This document shows, one piece after another, positions 25,649 to 34,152 of a DNA stretch of 64,000 nucleotides. The translations under genes were made by a program, and so were the position numbers. The stretch is from Flavobacteriales bacterium (lineage in GTDB: Bacteria; Bacteroidota; Bacteroidia; Flavobacteriales_F; PHOS-HE28). The DNA lies in NCBI GenBank assembly GCA_016715895.1, contig JADJXH010000003.1:1929750-1993749 (forward strand), given 5' to 3'. Numbering within the stretch: position 1 is the stretch's first letter; each line of letters begins with the position of its first letter. The notes under the pieces are model-generated. The model had not been told where the DNA came from and made no database searches. It saw only the letters and a list, made by a program, of their open reading frames with translations.

Positions 25649-27259
25649 ATGCGCACCCTCCTTCTCTCCCTGCTCACCGTGTCCACCCTGCTCCGGGCCG
25701 CGGAGGGCGAACGCCCCGTCACCAGTCGCATCAGCGCCGCCAAGGTGTTCCTGAGCGGCGCACAGGTGAGCCGGTCCGCATCGGTCACCGTGCCGGTCGG
25801 TCGCACCACGCTGGTGTTCAGCGGTCTCAGCCAGGAGCTGGATCCCATGAGCATCCAGGTGACCGGAAAGGGCGGCTACACGATCCTCAGCGTCAACCAT
25901 CGGATCAACTACCTGACGGAAAGCCCGAAAAAGAAGGAGATCGAGGAGCTCAAGGAGCGGATCACGAAGCTCGAGCACGACTGGGCCGTCGAGAACGGGC
26001 TGCAGCAGGTGTGGGTGAACGAGGAGCAGCTGTTGCTGAAGAACAGCGCGGTGGGCGGGCAGCAGAACGGGCTGACCGCCGCGCAACTGCAGGCGGTGAA
26101 CGACTACGTACGCGAGCGGATGAAGGCCATGAAGGCCGGCTGGCTGGCGCAGGAGGAGAAGAAGAAGGCCATCCACGAGGAGGCCGAGAAACTGCGGCAG
26201 CAGTTGGGCACCCTGCAGGCCCAGGCGCCGCGCCCCACCAGCGAGGTGGTGGTGGAGCTCGACAGCCCTGCGGAAGTGGCCGCCAGCTTCACCCTGGGCT
26301 ACTTCGTGCGCAGCGCAGGTTGGACGCCGGCGTACGATCTGCGGGCCAGGGCGGTGGGGCAGCCGATCGAACTGCTGATGAAGGCCCAGGTGGTGAACAA
26401 CACCGGCGAGGACTGGACGAAGGTGGACCTGGGCCTGAGCAGCGGCAACCCCACGCAGGGCGGGGTGATGCCCGAGCTGCAGGCCTGGGTGCTGGACCAG
26501 CCGGTGATTTTGGAGACGATCGCCATCCGCGGCGCACGGACCAGGAGCGAGGCCTACCGCGAAGCCCCACCGGCCGCCATGGGCGATGTGACGATGCAGC
26601 GGGAGGACATGGACGCGATCGCGACGGTCAACAACACCGTGGTGTACCGCACCACCACCGTGGAGTTCACCATCGACGCACCGTTCAGCGTGCCCAGCGA
26701 CGGGCAGGCGCACACCGTCGGCGTGCGCACGCACAGCATCCCGGCCACCTACCAGCACTATTGCACGCCGAAGCTGGACCCCGACGCCTTCCTCTATGCC
26801 CGCACCACCGGATGGGAGGACCTGAACCTGCTGCCGGGCCAGGCGAACGTGTTCTTCGAGGGCACCTTCGTGGGCCAGAGCCATCTGGACCTGAGCCGGC
26901 CGCAGGACACCTTGGCCATCAGCCTGGGCCGCGACAAGGGCGTCGTGGTGGAACGGGTGCGCCGCAAGGGCACCGATGACAAAGCGGTGATCGGTGGCCG
27001 TCGCACGGTGACGCGGGGGTGGGATATCACGGTACGCAACACCAAATCCACTGCTGTGGACCTTGAACTTCGCGACCAGTATCCGCTGAGCCCGCGGAGC
27101 GAAGTGGAGGTGAAGCTCGAGGACGCCGGTGGTGCCTCGGTGAACGAACAGACCGGCCGGCTCAGCTGGCGCCTCAGCCTGGAGCCCAAGGCCACGCGCA
27201 AATTGAGCTTCGTGTACACGGTGAAGCACCCCAAGGACCAGCCCGTGGTGCTGGAGTAG
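25649..27259 (+). CDS. Mucoidy inhibitor MuiA-like protein (DUF4140/DUF4139)
   Basis: A 536-residue exported protein. After a signal peptide (MRTLLLSLLTVSTLLRAAEG) comes an N-terminal DUF4140-like part (ISAAKVFLSGAQVSRSASV, TLVFSGLSQELDPMSIQV), a coiled coil (KKKEIEELKERITKLEHD, about 95-200), and a DUF4139 domain to the end (FTLGYFVRSAGWTPAYDLRA, WTKVDLGLSSGNP, RGWDITVRNTKSTAVDLELR, DQYPLS). The family is annotated as mucoidy inhibitor MuiA, and its molecular role is not established. ATG 25649 is preceded by a -7-like TTCCTTTG at 25626-25633. The frame is open much further upstream, overlapping the previous gene, but only the part from 25649 looks coding. It stands after a terminator, so it probably starts a new unit. 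Confidence 0.82.
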   Translation: MRTLLLSLLTVSTLLRAAEGERPVTSRISAAKVFLSGAQVSRSASVTVPVGRTTLVFSGLSQELDPMSIQVTGKGGYTILSVNHRINYLTESPKKKEIEELKERITKLEHDWAVENGLQQVWVNEEQLLLKNSAVGGQQNGLTAAQLQAVNDYVRERMKAMKAGWLAQEEKKKAIHEEAEKLRQQLGTLQAQAPRPTSEVVVELDSPAEVAASFTLGYFVRSAGWTPAYDLRARAVGQPIELLMKAQVVNNTGEDWTKVDLGLSSGNPTQGGVMPELQAWVLDQPVILETIAIRGARTRSEAYREAPPAAMGDVTMQREDMDAIATVNNTVVYRTTTVEFTIDAPFSVPSDGQAHTVGVRTHSIPATYQHYCTPKLDPDAFLYARTTGWEDLNLLPGQANVFFEGTFVGQSHLDLSRPQDTLAISLGRDKGVVVERVRRKGTDDKAVIGGRRTVTRGWDITVRNTKSTAVDLELRDQYPLSPRSEVEVKLEDAGGASVNEQTGRLSWRLSLEPKATRKLSFVYTVKHPKDQPVVLE

Positions 27260-27264
27260 TTTCG
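27257..27264 (+). promoter_or_regulatory. Candidate -7 box overlapping a stop codon
   Basis: TAGTTTCG begins with the TAG stop of the MuiA-like gene and lies 28 bp before the next ATG. It is identical to the box at 9213-9220. Confidence 0.3.
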
Positions 27265-27291
27265 CGTGCATCTGAAGCCTGCGGACCGCAC

Positions 27292-27963
27292 ATGCGCCAC
27301 GCACATCTCCCCGCCGCCCTCCTCCTGCTGGCCCTGGTGCCGCTGCACACCTGCGCACAGCGTGTGAACGCCACCTTCATCGGCAACTGCGCCTTCCGGA
27401 TCGGGCTCGAGGACTGGACGCTCTTCACCGACTTCCCGTACCAGCCCGGCTACTCGGGCTATGACACGTACGAGATGCCCGCCGACATCGCCGGCGTCCG
27501 GGGCACGGCCCTGATCACGCACGGGCACCTCGACCACTTCGACAGCAGCCGCTTCGCCACGACACGCCTGGACCTGATCGCGCCCTTCCTTTCCGAAGGC
27601 GAGCAGGCCGAAGCCCTGTCCGCACTCGAAGCCCGGGGCATCTACGTCTACCCGCAAGCCACAGCACATGCGGAGATGCCCCATGCGTCGTACATCGTCA
27701 GCATCCGGGGTCGCCGTCTCTACATCGCAGGCGATACCGAGGACCCCGCGCACCTGCTGGCCTCCCGCGACCTGGCGGTGGCCTTCGTCACGCCCTGGCT
27801 GCTGCGCACCGTGCACGCTCAAGGCAAACGCATCGATGCGCGGGCCGTGGTGGTGATGCACCACGAGGCCGACATGGTGGACAGCCTGGAGCTGCCCACC
27901 CCGTGCGATGGGTGCCGCTTCATCATCCCACGTCAGGGCGAGGTGATCGAGCTGTTCCGCTGA
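27292..27963 (+). CDS. Metallo-beta-lactamase-fold hydrolase, exported
   Basis: A 223-residue protein with a signal peptide (MRHAHLPAALLLLALVPLHTCAQ) and a compact metallo-beta-lactamase fold of the UlaG-like group. The metal-binding motif THGHLDHFD (HxHxDH, residues 77-82) is intact, and a second-metal aspartate is likely in AGDTED (around 146-150). The distal histidine is probably in VVVMHHEAD. The first strand, NATFIGNCAFRIG, is also typical. The substrate is unknown. The Sec signal points to the periplasm, which is less usual for UlaG-like proteins. It lies 32 bp after the MuiA-like gene with its own candidate -7 box. Confidence 0.8.
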   Translation: MRHAHLPAALLLLALVPLHTCAQRVNATFIGNCAFRIGLEDWTLFTDFPYQPGYSGYDTYEMPADIAGVRGTALITHGHLDHFDSSRFATTRLDLIAPFLSEGEQAEALSALEARGIYVYPQATAHAEMPHASYIVSIRGRRLYIAGDTEDPAHLLASRDLAVAFVTPWLLRTVHAQGKRIDARAVVVMHHEADMVDSLELPTPCDGCRFIIPRQGEVIELFR

Positions 27964-28077
27964 TCCGGACCGCAAGGGATGTTCGGGCGATCGTGCCCGC
28001 TCCGAGGACCCAACGCGCACTTTCCGGATCCCCAGGCCATCGATCCGGACGACCTTTACCGGCCAAACCATCCCGGT

Positions 28078-29898
28078 ATGCGACCCATCATCCTGTTCCT
28101 TGCGCTCACCGCACTACCGGCCTGCCAGGCGCCACACCGCACGGACGACCCCGCCGGGTTCCTTCGGCGCCACGTGGAGACCGGGCTGTGCAACCCCGTG
28201 TTCATCGAGGGCGACAGCCTGTGGACCATCGAGGAACGCATGAAGCACTACGGTGTGCACGGCGTCAGCATCGCGGTGATCGACAGCTTCAAGATCGCCT
28301 GGGCGAAGAGCTACGGGGTGATGGACACCGCCACGAAGCTGCCGGTCACGGACAGCACCTTGTTCCAGGCCGCCTCCATCAGCAAGCCCGTGTTCGCCAT
28401 GGCCGCGTTGAAGCTGGTGGAACAAGGCGTGCTGCAGCTTGATGCCGATGTGAACACCCAGCTCAGCTCGTGGAAAGTACCGGAGAACGAATTCACCGCC
28501 ACGGAGAAGGTGACCTTGAAGCGCCTGCTGGGTCACGTGGCAGGCACCACCGTGCATGGCTTCCAAGGCTATCGGCAGGGCGCTCCCTTGCCCACGCTTG
28601 TCAACATCCTCAATGGCGAAGCTCCCGCCAACTCGCCCCCTGTGGTCGTGGATCAGGTACCTGGAAGGGCATGGAGGTATTCAGGCGGCGGCTATTGCGT
28701 GGCCTCGCAGCTGATCCTGGATGCGAAAGGCGGCACCATCCCACAGCACATGCACGAGCTGGTGCTGAAGCCGCTGGGCATGACGCGAAGCACCTACGAA
28801 CAACCCATTCCTTCGACCATGGTGCACAACGCCGCCAGCGGCTACGTGCCCAACGGCTCCATGGCAGTGGGCAAGTGGCACGTGTATCCCGAGATCTCGC
28901 CCGATGGCCTGTGGACCACCGCGACGGACCTCGCGCGGTTCGTCATCGATATGCAGAGAACCCTGGCGACGGACAGCGGCAAGGTGCTCACACGCGCTAC
29001 TGCCGAGCAGATGGTGGAGCCCTTCGTGGAACCGCACGGCGGCGTGGGATTCTCGCTCATCAACAAACGCGGCGAGCGCTACTTCGAGCACGGCGGCTGG
29101 AACGAGGGCTTCTGCGGCGAGATCATCGGCCATGCCTCCAGCGGCAAGGGCGTGGTCATCCTCATCAACGCCAACCGACCGGCCTTCATGTACGAAGTGG
29201 TCCGCTCCGTGATGCGCGCATACGACTGGCCGGGCATCGTTCCATCACGAAAGCAAGTGCCGATGGACGCCGCAGCGATGCGGACGCTCACCGGGCGGTA
29301 CAAGGACGGCAGCGATAACAGGGTCACCATCGCTGTGCGTGACGGCGATCTGTATCGCGAGCCGCTGCGCGAACCCGCGACCGAGCTGGTGCACATCGGG
29401 GAAGGGGTGTTCGTCAGCCGCACGGATGAGCGCAGGCTACGCTTCATGCCCGACAGCGCGGGCCGCATGACGCTCCGCGTAAGCCAAGGCGACCCCGATG
29501 AGCTGATCGTGGCCATGCCCCGCATGCAGGACGATGAGCTCGTACCGTTCGAGCATGTGCAACGTGGCGATCGCGATGCGGCCCTGAAGGCCTACACCGT
29601 GCTCCTGGCCGCGGACCCCAACGACGAAGCCGTGAACGAACAGCGGTTGAACGCGACCGGATACGAGCTGATGAACTCGGGGAAAGCCCAACAGGCGCGC
29701 GACCTCTTCTTCATCAACATGAAGCTCTACCCGAAGAGCTCCAACGTGTACGACAGCTACGCCGAGGCCTGCCTGATGCTCGGCGACAAGCGCGAGGCGC
29801 TGATCCATTACAAGCGTGCGGCGCAGATGGACCCGAACAACGCGAATGCAGCGAGCATCGTAGAGGAGCTGGAACGCGAAGGGATCAAGGCCGAATAG
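28078..29898 (+). CDS. Lipoprotein serine hydrolase (beta-lactamase class C fold) with C-terminal TPR
   Basis: A 606-residue lipoprotein (lipobox LPAC, Cys16). The serine-hydrolase domain (about 40-390) has the SxxK motif SISK (S100-K103), the tyrosine motif YSG (Y201) and an HGG triad (in EHGGWNEGF) in the place of KTG, so the penicillin-binding-protein/class C beta-lactamase active site is complete. A small beta domain follows (about 400-480), then TPR-like repeats (ALKAYTVLLAADPNDEAVNE, SYAEACLMLGDKREALIHYK). It probably acts as an esterase, peptidase or D-aminopeptidase-like enzyme in the periplasm or at the outer membrane. Resistance to beta-lactams cannot be inferred. ATG 28078 is chosen for the lipobox. 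Confidence 0.83.
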   Translation: MRPIILFLALTALPACQAPHRTDDPAGFLRRHVETGLCNPVFIEGDSLWTIEERMKHYGVHGVSIAVIDSFKIAWAKSYGVMDTATKLPVTDSTLFQAASISKPVFAMAALKLVEQGVLQLDADVNTQLSSWKVPENEFTATEKVTLKRLLGHVAGTTVHGFQGYRQGAPLPTLVNILNGEAPANSPPVVVDQVPGRAWRYSGGGYCVASQLILDAKGGTIPQHMHELVLKPLGMTRSTYEQPIPSTMVHNAASGYVPNGSMAVGKWHVYPEISPDGLWTTATDLARFVIDMQRTLATDSGKVLTRATAEQMVEPFVEPHGGVGFSLINKRGERYFEHGGWNEGFCGEIIGHASSGKGVVILINANRPAFMYEVVRSVMRAYDWPGIVPSRKQVPMDAAAMRTLTGRYKDGSDNRVTIAVRDGDLYREPLREPATELVHIGEGVFVSRTDERRLRFMPDSAGRMTLRVSQGDPDELIVAMPRMQDDELVPFEHVQRGDRDAALKAYTVLLAADPNDEAVNEQRLNATGYELMNSGKAQQARDLFFINMKLYPKSSNVYDSYAEACLMLGDKREALIHYKRAAQMDPNNANAASIVEELEREGIKAE

Positions 29899-30075
29899 GC
29901 CTGCCGATCAGCTCTTCGGCTTCAGGTCGTACCCCATGCGGATGGTCATGAACTACTGCTCCTGTTCAGGCCAAGGTCCTTGAGCTGGCCGGTACGCACA
30001 CCGAAGACCCGGCCGCGGATCATGGGCTGGCGTTCCTTGCACCAGCGATCCCGCTTGTGGTGCGGATCCGACCGT
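29899..30075. other. Intergenic stretch with possible relic coding ends
   Basis: No intact gene. On the minus strand two short coding-like ends are visible in different frames, FGVRTGQLKDLGLNRSSSS and then MTIRMGYDLKPKS, each followed by a stop. The latter resembles the C-terminus of outer-membrane barrels. They may be the remains of a lost gene, but the evidence is slight. Confidence 0.2.
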
Positions 30076-30516
30076 TCAGGCAAGCGATGCGCTCAGGGTG
30101 ATGGGCACGCTGCGCAACAGCTGGCTGATGGGGCAGTTGGCCTTGGCATCCTCGGCGCAGGCCTGGAAACGCTCCGCATCGATGCCGGGTACGCTGGCGG
30201 TGAGGTCGAGGTGGATGCCCACCACGCCCATGCCGTCGCCCACCTTGTCCATGGTCACGGTGGCGGTGCAATCGAGCCGGTCGGCGGTGAAGCCGGCCGC
30301 GTTGAGCACGAAGCTCAGCTTCATGGTGAAGCAGCTGGCATGTGCGGCGGCGACGAGCTCCTCGGGGTTGGTGCCGGCGCGACCGTCCTCGCTCACGAAG
30401 CGGGTGAGGAACGAGTGCGGGGTGCTGCTGAGCGCGCCGCTCGTCGTGGTGACATGGCCTGAGCCTTCCTTGCCGGTGCCGCTCCAGGTGGCGGTGGCTT
30501 TTCGGTTGATGGGCAT
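30076..30516 (-). CDS. osmC: OsmC-family peroxiredoxin
   Basis: A 146-residue cytoplasmic thiol peroxidase of the OsmC subgroup, which reduces organic hydroperoxides. The two catalytic cysteines are present: Cys62 in AAAHASCFTMKLS and Cys128 in DAKANCPISQLL. The beginning, MPINRKATATWSGTGKEGSG, and the core TNPEELVAAAHASC are typical. It is the last gene of a minus-strand set (bestrophin, DUF481 protein, F420-type oxidoreductase, OsmC), 36 bp after the oxidoreductase. A -7-like TACATTCG (30547 down to 30540) just upstream suggests it also has its own promoter. Regulation by oxidative or osmotic stress is a family expectation. Confidence 0.92.
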   Translation of the reverse strand: MPINRKATATWSGTGKEGSGHVTTTSGALSSTPHSFLTRFVSEDGRAGTNPEELVAAAHASCFTMKLSFVLNAAGFTADRLDCTATVTMDKVGDGMGVVGIHLDLTASVPGIDAERFQACAEDAKANCPISQLLRSVPITLSASLA

Positions 30517-30539
30517 GGGATGTGTGTTAGGTCGGCCGC

Positions 30540-30547
30540 CGAATGTA
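30540..30547 (-). promoter_or_regulatory. Candidate -7 box upstream of osmC
   Basis: On the minus strand TACATTCG fits the local TAnnTT[TC]G pattern and lies 23 bp before the osmC start at 30516. Confidence 0.3.
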
Positions 30548-30552
30548 GCTTC

Positions 30553-31158
30553 TCAGCGCCGCATGAGCTTGAAGGCGATCCCCCTTCCCATCTTCTGGAA
30601 GATGGCCAGGTCGATCCATACCAGCGCGAAGCCCTCCAGGATGGGCACCTTGTCGTCACCGCCGAGGTCATGGCACTCCTCAAAGCCCACGGCCTTCACC
30701 AGGTCGCGCACCGTTCCCTTGGCCGCCTCGCTGCCGCCGGCCATGAACATGTCCGCCACTTGATCGCCGTAGCGCACATCGGCGAGGTTCTCCCATCCCG
30801 TGCAGTTGAAGACCTTCACGGCATCGGCACCGATCGCGCGCAGGGCCTCGAAGCCGGGCGCCGTGCCCAGGGGACCCGCCATGTTGGTGGCGTCCATTAC
30901 GAGCTTGCCATTGAGCGCGTCGCCCAGCGACGCGGCCAGATCGGCCACCACCTTGCCGGGCGTGGCGATCAGCACGGCATCACCGGCCTTCACCGCGTCC
31001 GCGATGGGCATCACACGGGCGCCGATGCCTTGGGCCCACTTCAGGGTCTCCTCGTCGTTGGGATCGCGGGCGCCGATCAGGATGTCGTGTCCTGCGGACT
31101 TCCATTTCTCCGCGAGCGTGCCGCCGATGTTGCCGGCGCCGATGATGGTGATGGTCAT
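30553..31158 (-). CDS. F420-dependent-type NADP oxidoreductase
   Basis: A 201-residue Rossmann-fold protein of the NADP oxidoreductase, coenzyme F420-dependent family. The nucleotide-binding start MTITIIGAGNIGGTLAEKW carries GxGxxG (G7, G9, G12). HDILIGARDP, DAVLIATPGKVVADLA and KVFNCTGWENLADVRYG follow. It is a cytoplasmic redox enzyme, and the electron donor in this organism is unknown. Despite the family name, many members occur in bacteria without F420. ATG 31158 is chosen from the conserved start. It lies 32 bp downstream of the DUF481 gene and 36 bp upstream of osmC. The context suggests oxidative stress. Confidence 0.85.
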   Translation of the reverse strand: MTITIIGAGNIGGTLAEKWKSAGHDILIGARDPNDEETLKWAQGIGARVMPIADAVKAGDAVLIATPGKVVADLAASLGDALNGKLVMDATNMAGPLGTAPGFEALRAIGADAVKVFNCTGWENLADVRYGDQVADMFMAGGSEAAKGTVRDLVKAVGFEECHDLGGDDKVPILEGFALVWIDLAIFQKMGRGIAFKLMRR

Positions 31159-31190
31159 GGGTGCTGTAGTTCGTGGTCGGTTGTTCGCTG

Positions 31191-31961
31191 TCAGTGGGCC
31201 TTCGACCGGCCTTCGAAGCTCACCCCAAAGGTCCACAACAGGTCCTCGTACATGTTGCGCTGCTGCACCACGCTCTCGTAGCTCCAGTTCACGGCCTGGC
31301 GCAGGGCGAAGCCCTTCTTCAGCGGGATGCTCAAGGCCGCTTCCACGTGGGCACGCAGGTTGTCCGCATCCGTGAGCGAGGGCTGCACCCACGCTTCGCA
31401 TTGCAGGCGCATCAGGCCCTTCATGATGCGATGTTCTCCGTAGATCCTGCCGGTCAGTCGATAGGTCCCGATCAATGGATCGGTGAGGTCCGGACGTTCC
31501 CTGTACGTCGCGCTGCGGAAGGTGCTGGTCTCGTAGGTGGCGGTGGCGGAGAGCTTGAGCAGCTGGGCGTTCTTCCGGAGCAGCACATAGGTGAGCCCGG
31601 GTCCCACCTGCGTGCGGTGGTCGATGCCACGCTGATAGCTCTGCTGGTACCACAGCATGAGGTAGGGATAGAGCCGGGCCCGCGGGTTCGCGTACACGAA
31701 GTTCCGCCAGATGCCCTCGCCCAGGGTCTGCCGGTAGAAGAAGGTGCCGTACTGATAGGTGATCGCGCTCTTGAAGCCCCAGCGCTCCTTCACATGGGCG
31801 ATCTCGGCGGTGCCCAGCAGCATGAACTGCTCGATGTTGCCGCGCAGCCAACTGCCGGTGGCGCTCACGCGGTACTGCCAGCGCAGCGTGTCCACTTCGC
31901 TGAGCTGGGCGCGGCCCATGATGGAGAGCGCAAGAAAGCCGATGACGCAGAGCACGCGCAT
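31191..31961 (-). CDS. DUF481 outer-membrane protein
   Basis: A 256-residue predicted outer-membrane barrel with a signal peptide (MRVLCVIGFLALSIMGRAQ) and DUF481-type strands: YRVSATGSWLRGNIEQFMLL, YQYGTFFYRQTLGEGIWRNF, LGPGLTYVLLRKN-like segments, and the terminal strand LLWTFGVSFEGR with aromatic residues. Members resemble E. coli YdiY and have no established function. The gene lies 3 bp after the bestrophin gene and 32 bp before the oxidoreductase, so these genes are probably one transcript. The alternating polar-hydrophobic pattern supports a beta-barrel. Confidence 0.75.
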   Translation of the reverse strand: MRVLCVIGFLALSIMGRAQLSEVDTLRWQYRVSATGSWLRGNIEQFMLLGTAEIAHVKERWGFKSAITYQYGTFFYRQTLGEGIWRNFVYANPRARLYPYLMLWYQQSYQRGIDHRTQVGPGLTYVLLRKNAQLLKLSATATYETSTFRSATYRERPDLTDPLIGTYRLTGRIYGEHRIMKGLMRLQCEAWVQPSLTDADNLRAHVEAALSIPLKKGFALRQAVNWSYESVVQQRNMYEDLLWTFGVSFEGRSKAH

Positions 31962-31964
31962 GGA

Positions 31965-32897
31965 TCAATCGAGGTAGCCGTCCACGGGCTGGAGCTTGGC
32001 GGGCAGCTCCGACTCGCCCAACAGCTCGCGTAGGTCGCGCTCGATGGTGTTGCACAGGGCATTGAGCGGCACATCGGTGATCCGGCCCTCGAAGGGGTCC
32101 TCGTTCACCTCGCCCACCTTGCCGATGATGGCGAACACGAAGCTGATGACGAGCGCCACGGGGACCACCACCCAGCCGATGCCCATGCGCTCCAGATCGG
32201 CCACCAGGCAGAAAGGCAACAGCACGATGAAGACCTGCAGGAAGAGCCGCGTGAAGAAGTGGTACTGGCGCAGCAGGGGCGTGTTCTTGATGCGTTCGCA
32301 GCCGCCCTGGTAGTTGGCCAGCGCGAGCAGTTGCCCTTCCATCTGGAAGCTGTCGAAGCCGCCCAAGGTGCCATCGGCCATGGCCCGGTAGATCCGCTGT
32401 CCGATCAGCTGCATCACCACGTTCGGCTTATTGGCCGCCGCGTCCACCGCGGACCGCTCCTCCGCCGGCATCAGCGCCGTCACGGACGACCAGTCCCGTT
32501 CGCCGCGCAGGTGGATGCGCAGCGCGTGGGCCCAGGCGATCACCTTGTGCACCATCTCCCGTTTGAAGGCCTCGCTGCGGGCGCGATCGAAGTTGGGCTG
32601 GTGCGCGTGGCTGTCCGTGAAGGTGATGATGAGCCGCGCCAGCACCCGAGTGCTGTTGATGATGCCGCCCCACAACGTGCGCGCCTCCCACCACCGGCCG
32701 TAGGCGCTGTTGTTGCGGAAGCCGATGAAGATGGCCAGCGCTCCGCCCAGTGTGGCGGCGATGCTGAAGGGCAGGGCCACCAGCGGCTCCCAGCGGTGCA
32801 ACACGTAGGACGCCGCCGCCGCGATGAGCGCCAGCAGCAGTTCGCCCTGCACGTAGGACAGCACCTTCAACGGATCGAAGCGGCGTTTGATGATCAT
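31965..32897 (-). CDS. Bestrophin-family ion channel
   Basis: A 310-residue inner-membrane protein of the bestrophin/YneE family, which forms pentameric anion or cation channels. Typical features are an N-terminal membrane helix, the segment ALAIFIGFRNNSAYGRWWEA, RTLWGGIINSTRVLARLI, the aromatic-rich second half (LLRQYHFFTRLFLQVFIVLL, WVVVPVALVISFVFAIIGKV) and the cytosolic GEVNEDPFEGRITDVPL motif. Length and order match bacterial homologues. It is the first gene of the minus-strand set ending with osmC, with a 98-bp gap upstream holding a REP-like palindrome. Ion selectivity cannot be told from sequence. Confidence 0.9.
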   Translation of the reverse strand: MIIKRRFDPLKVLSYVQGELLLALIAAAASYVLHRWEPLVALPFSIAATLGGALAIFIGFRNNSAYGRWWEARTLWGGIINSTRVLARLIITFTDSHAHQPNFDRARSEAFKREMVHKVIAWAHALRIHLRGERDWSSVTALMPAEERSAVDAAANKPNVVMQLIGQRIYRAMADGTLGGFDSFQMEGQLLALANYQGGCERIKNTPLLRQYHFFTRLFLQVFIVLLPFCLVADLERMGIGWVVVPVALVISFVFAIIGKVGEVNEDPFEGRITDVPLNALCNTIERDLRELLGESELPAKLQPVDGYLD

Positions 32898-32940
32898 GGG
32901 AACAGGTTCATTCGGATGTTGGGATCATCGGGCCAGTGCA

Positions 32941-32975
32941 CCCGGTAGGTCGACCCGGTGGGTCGACGCTACGGG
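32941..32975. repeat. REP-like palindrome with GTAG ends
   Basis: GTCGACCC-GGT-GGGTCGAC (32949-32967) is a perfect 8-bp hairpin flanked by partly pairing CCCGGTAG and GCTACGGG. Read on the minus strand it starts CCCGTAGC, with a GTAG tetranucleotide before the stem as in REP/GTAG elements mobilised by RAYT transposases. I found one copy only. It could also terminate the DJ-1 family gene. Confidence 0.45.
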
Positions 32976-32995
32976 TGCCTGACCGCGGTGATGCT

Positions 32996-33742
32996 TTAAG
33001 CGCCAAGCGCCTCGATCACCATTCGGGCCGTGGCCGAGCCGCTGAACTGCTGCTGGCCGGTGATCAACCGACCATCCCGCACGGCGAAGGCCTTGAACAT
33101 GCCGCCGGTGATGAAGTTGGTATTGGGCAGCTTCCGCGCCTCGGTCTCGATCCAGAAGGGCTGGATGCGCTGGCCCACGAAGTTGTCGGCGAACTGCTCC
33201 TCGGCATCGGCGAAGCCGGTCCAGGTCCTGCCGTCCACCAGCAGCTTGCCATCGGCGGTCTTCGCCTTCAGCAGGATGCAGGTGGCGTGGCACACGATGG
33301 CCACGACCTTCTTCGCTTCGTGGAAATCGACCACCAGCTGGTGCAGCTCGGTGTTATCAATGAAGGTGTACATGGGGCTTTGGCCACCGCTGAGGAACAC
33401 GGCGTCATAGTCGGTCACCTTGATCACGCTGATGGGCTTGGTGTTCTTGACGAGTTCGGCGTGCTTCGGGCTCTTCTTGAAGCCGAGGCTCAGGATGTCG
33501 GCCGCGCTGTAGCCGCTCTCGTGCTCGGGGTCGCTGAAACCGTCGGCCTCCAGGTCGCCGCCATCCGGGCTGAAGATGTCCACCTGATAGCCCTTCTCCA
33601 CGAACTCCCAGTAGGGATGCGTGAGCTCGGCCCACCAGAAGCCGATGGGCCAGCCGGTCTGCTTGCTGGTGGATGCGTTGGCGGCAATGAGGGCGATGCG
33701 CCTGGGCTTCGCGGGGTCGATGAGGTTGAGTGCTGCGCTCAT
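32996..33742 (-). CDS. DJ-1/PfpI-family protein (class I glutamine amidotransferase-like)
   Basis: A 248-residue cytoplasmic protein with the DJ-1/PfpI fold, closest in layout to the Hsp31-like chaperone/glyoxalase group. The nucleophile elbow VAIVCHATCILL places Cys151 next to His152. The early motif RRIALIAANASTSKQTGWPI, GFWWAEL, the central VDIFSPDGGDLEADGFSDP and YDAVFLSGGQSPMYTF are typical. Activity could be glutathione-independent glyoxalase III, deglycase or chaperone. ATG 33742 is chosen from the conserved start, although the frame is open to 34141. It is divergent from an HxlR regulator 410 bp away, a common pairing in which HxlR responds to reactive electrophiles. Confidence 0.87.
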   Translation of the reverse strand: MSAALNLIDPAKPRRIALIAANASTSKQTGWPIGFWWAELTHPYWEFVEKGYQVDIFSPDGGDLEADGFSDPEHESGYSAADILSLGFKKSPKHAELVKNTKPISVIKVTDYDAVFLSGGQSPMYTFIDNTELHQLVVDFHEAKKVVAIVCHATCILLKAKTADGKLLVDGRTWTGFADAEEQFADNFVGQRIQPFWIETEARKLPNTNFITGGMFKAFAVRDGRLITGQQQFSGSATARMVIEALGA

Positions 33743-33907
33743 GGGGATGGGTTTTGTCCAACAGACACCCTGCCTGTTGATGGTTTGTGTTTCGTCCGAT
33801 GAGGCACCCCGCCTGTTGCGGTTGGATATTCGGTCGGTGAGGGAGTGCCCTTGTTGCGGCTGCAAACCTTCAGCCCATACAGGCACTTTCCGCAGGTAGC
33901 GCGAATC

Positions 33908-33922
33908 CGTGAGGTACTCACG
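33908..33922. promoter_or_regulatory. Palindromic operator candidate
   Basis: CGTGAG-GTA-CTCACG is a perfect inverted repeat in the 410-bp gap between the divergent DJ-1 and hxlR-type genes. Its position just upstream of a candidate promoter (33935-33966) suits autoregulation by the HxlR protein. Confidence 0.45.
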
Positions 33923-33934
33923 TTTTGGTAAGTA

Positions 33935-33966
33935 TTGTGCTGGACAGGGGTTCGCGACGATCTTTG
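33935..33966 (+). promoter_or_regulatory. Candidate promoter for the hxlR-type gene
   Basis: TTG at 33935-33937 and GATCTTTG at 33959-33966 are 21 nt apart and match the Bacteroidota -33/-7 pattern with one mismatch. The mRNA leader would be about 180 nt. The sequence between here and the ATG at 34153 shows no other gene. Confidence 0.3.
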
Positions 33967-34152
33967 CCCCGCCAGGGATGCGAGCGGCAGCCTGCTGATG
34001 CCGAGGCGCTGGTGGCGCGCGCAGCGAGGAGGCGACCGGAGGAAGCCCCCGCAGCCGCAGCGACACCCGCTGAGGCGAAGCAGCTACAGCGGACAGCCCG
34101 TCCGGCGGCCCAACCCGCCAACGCAACCTCACAACACGCAACCCATTCGATC

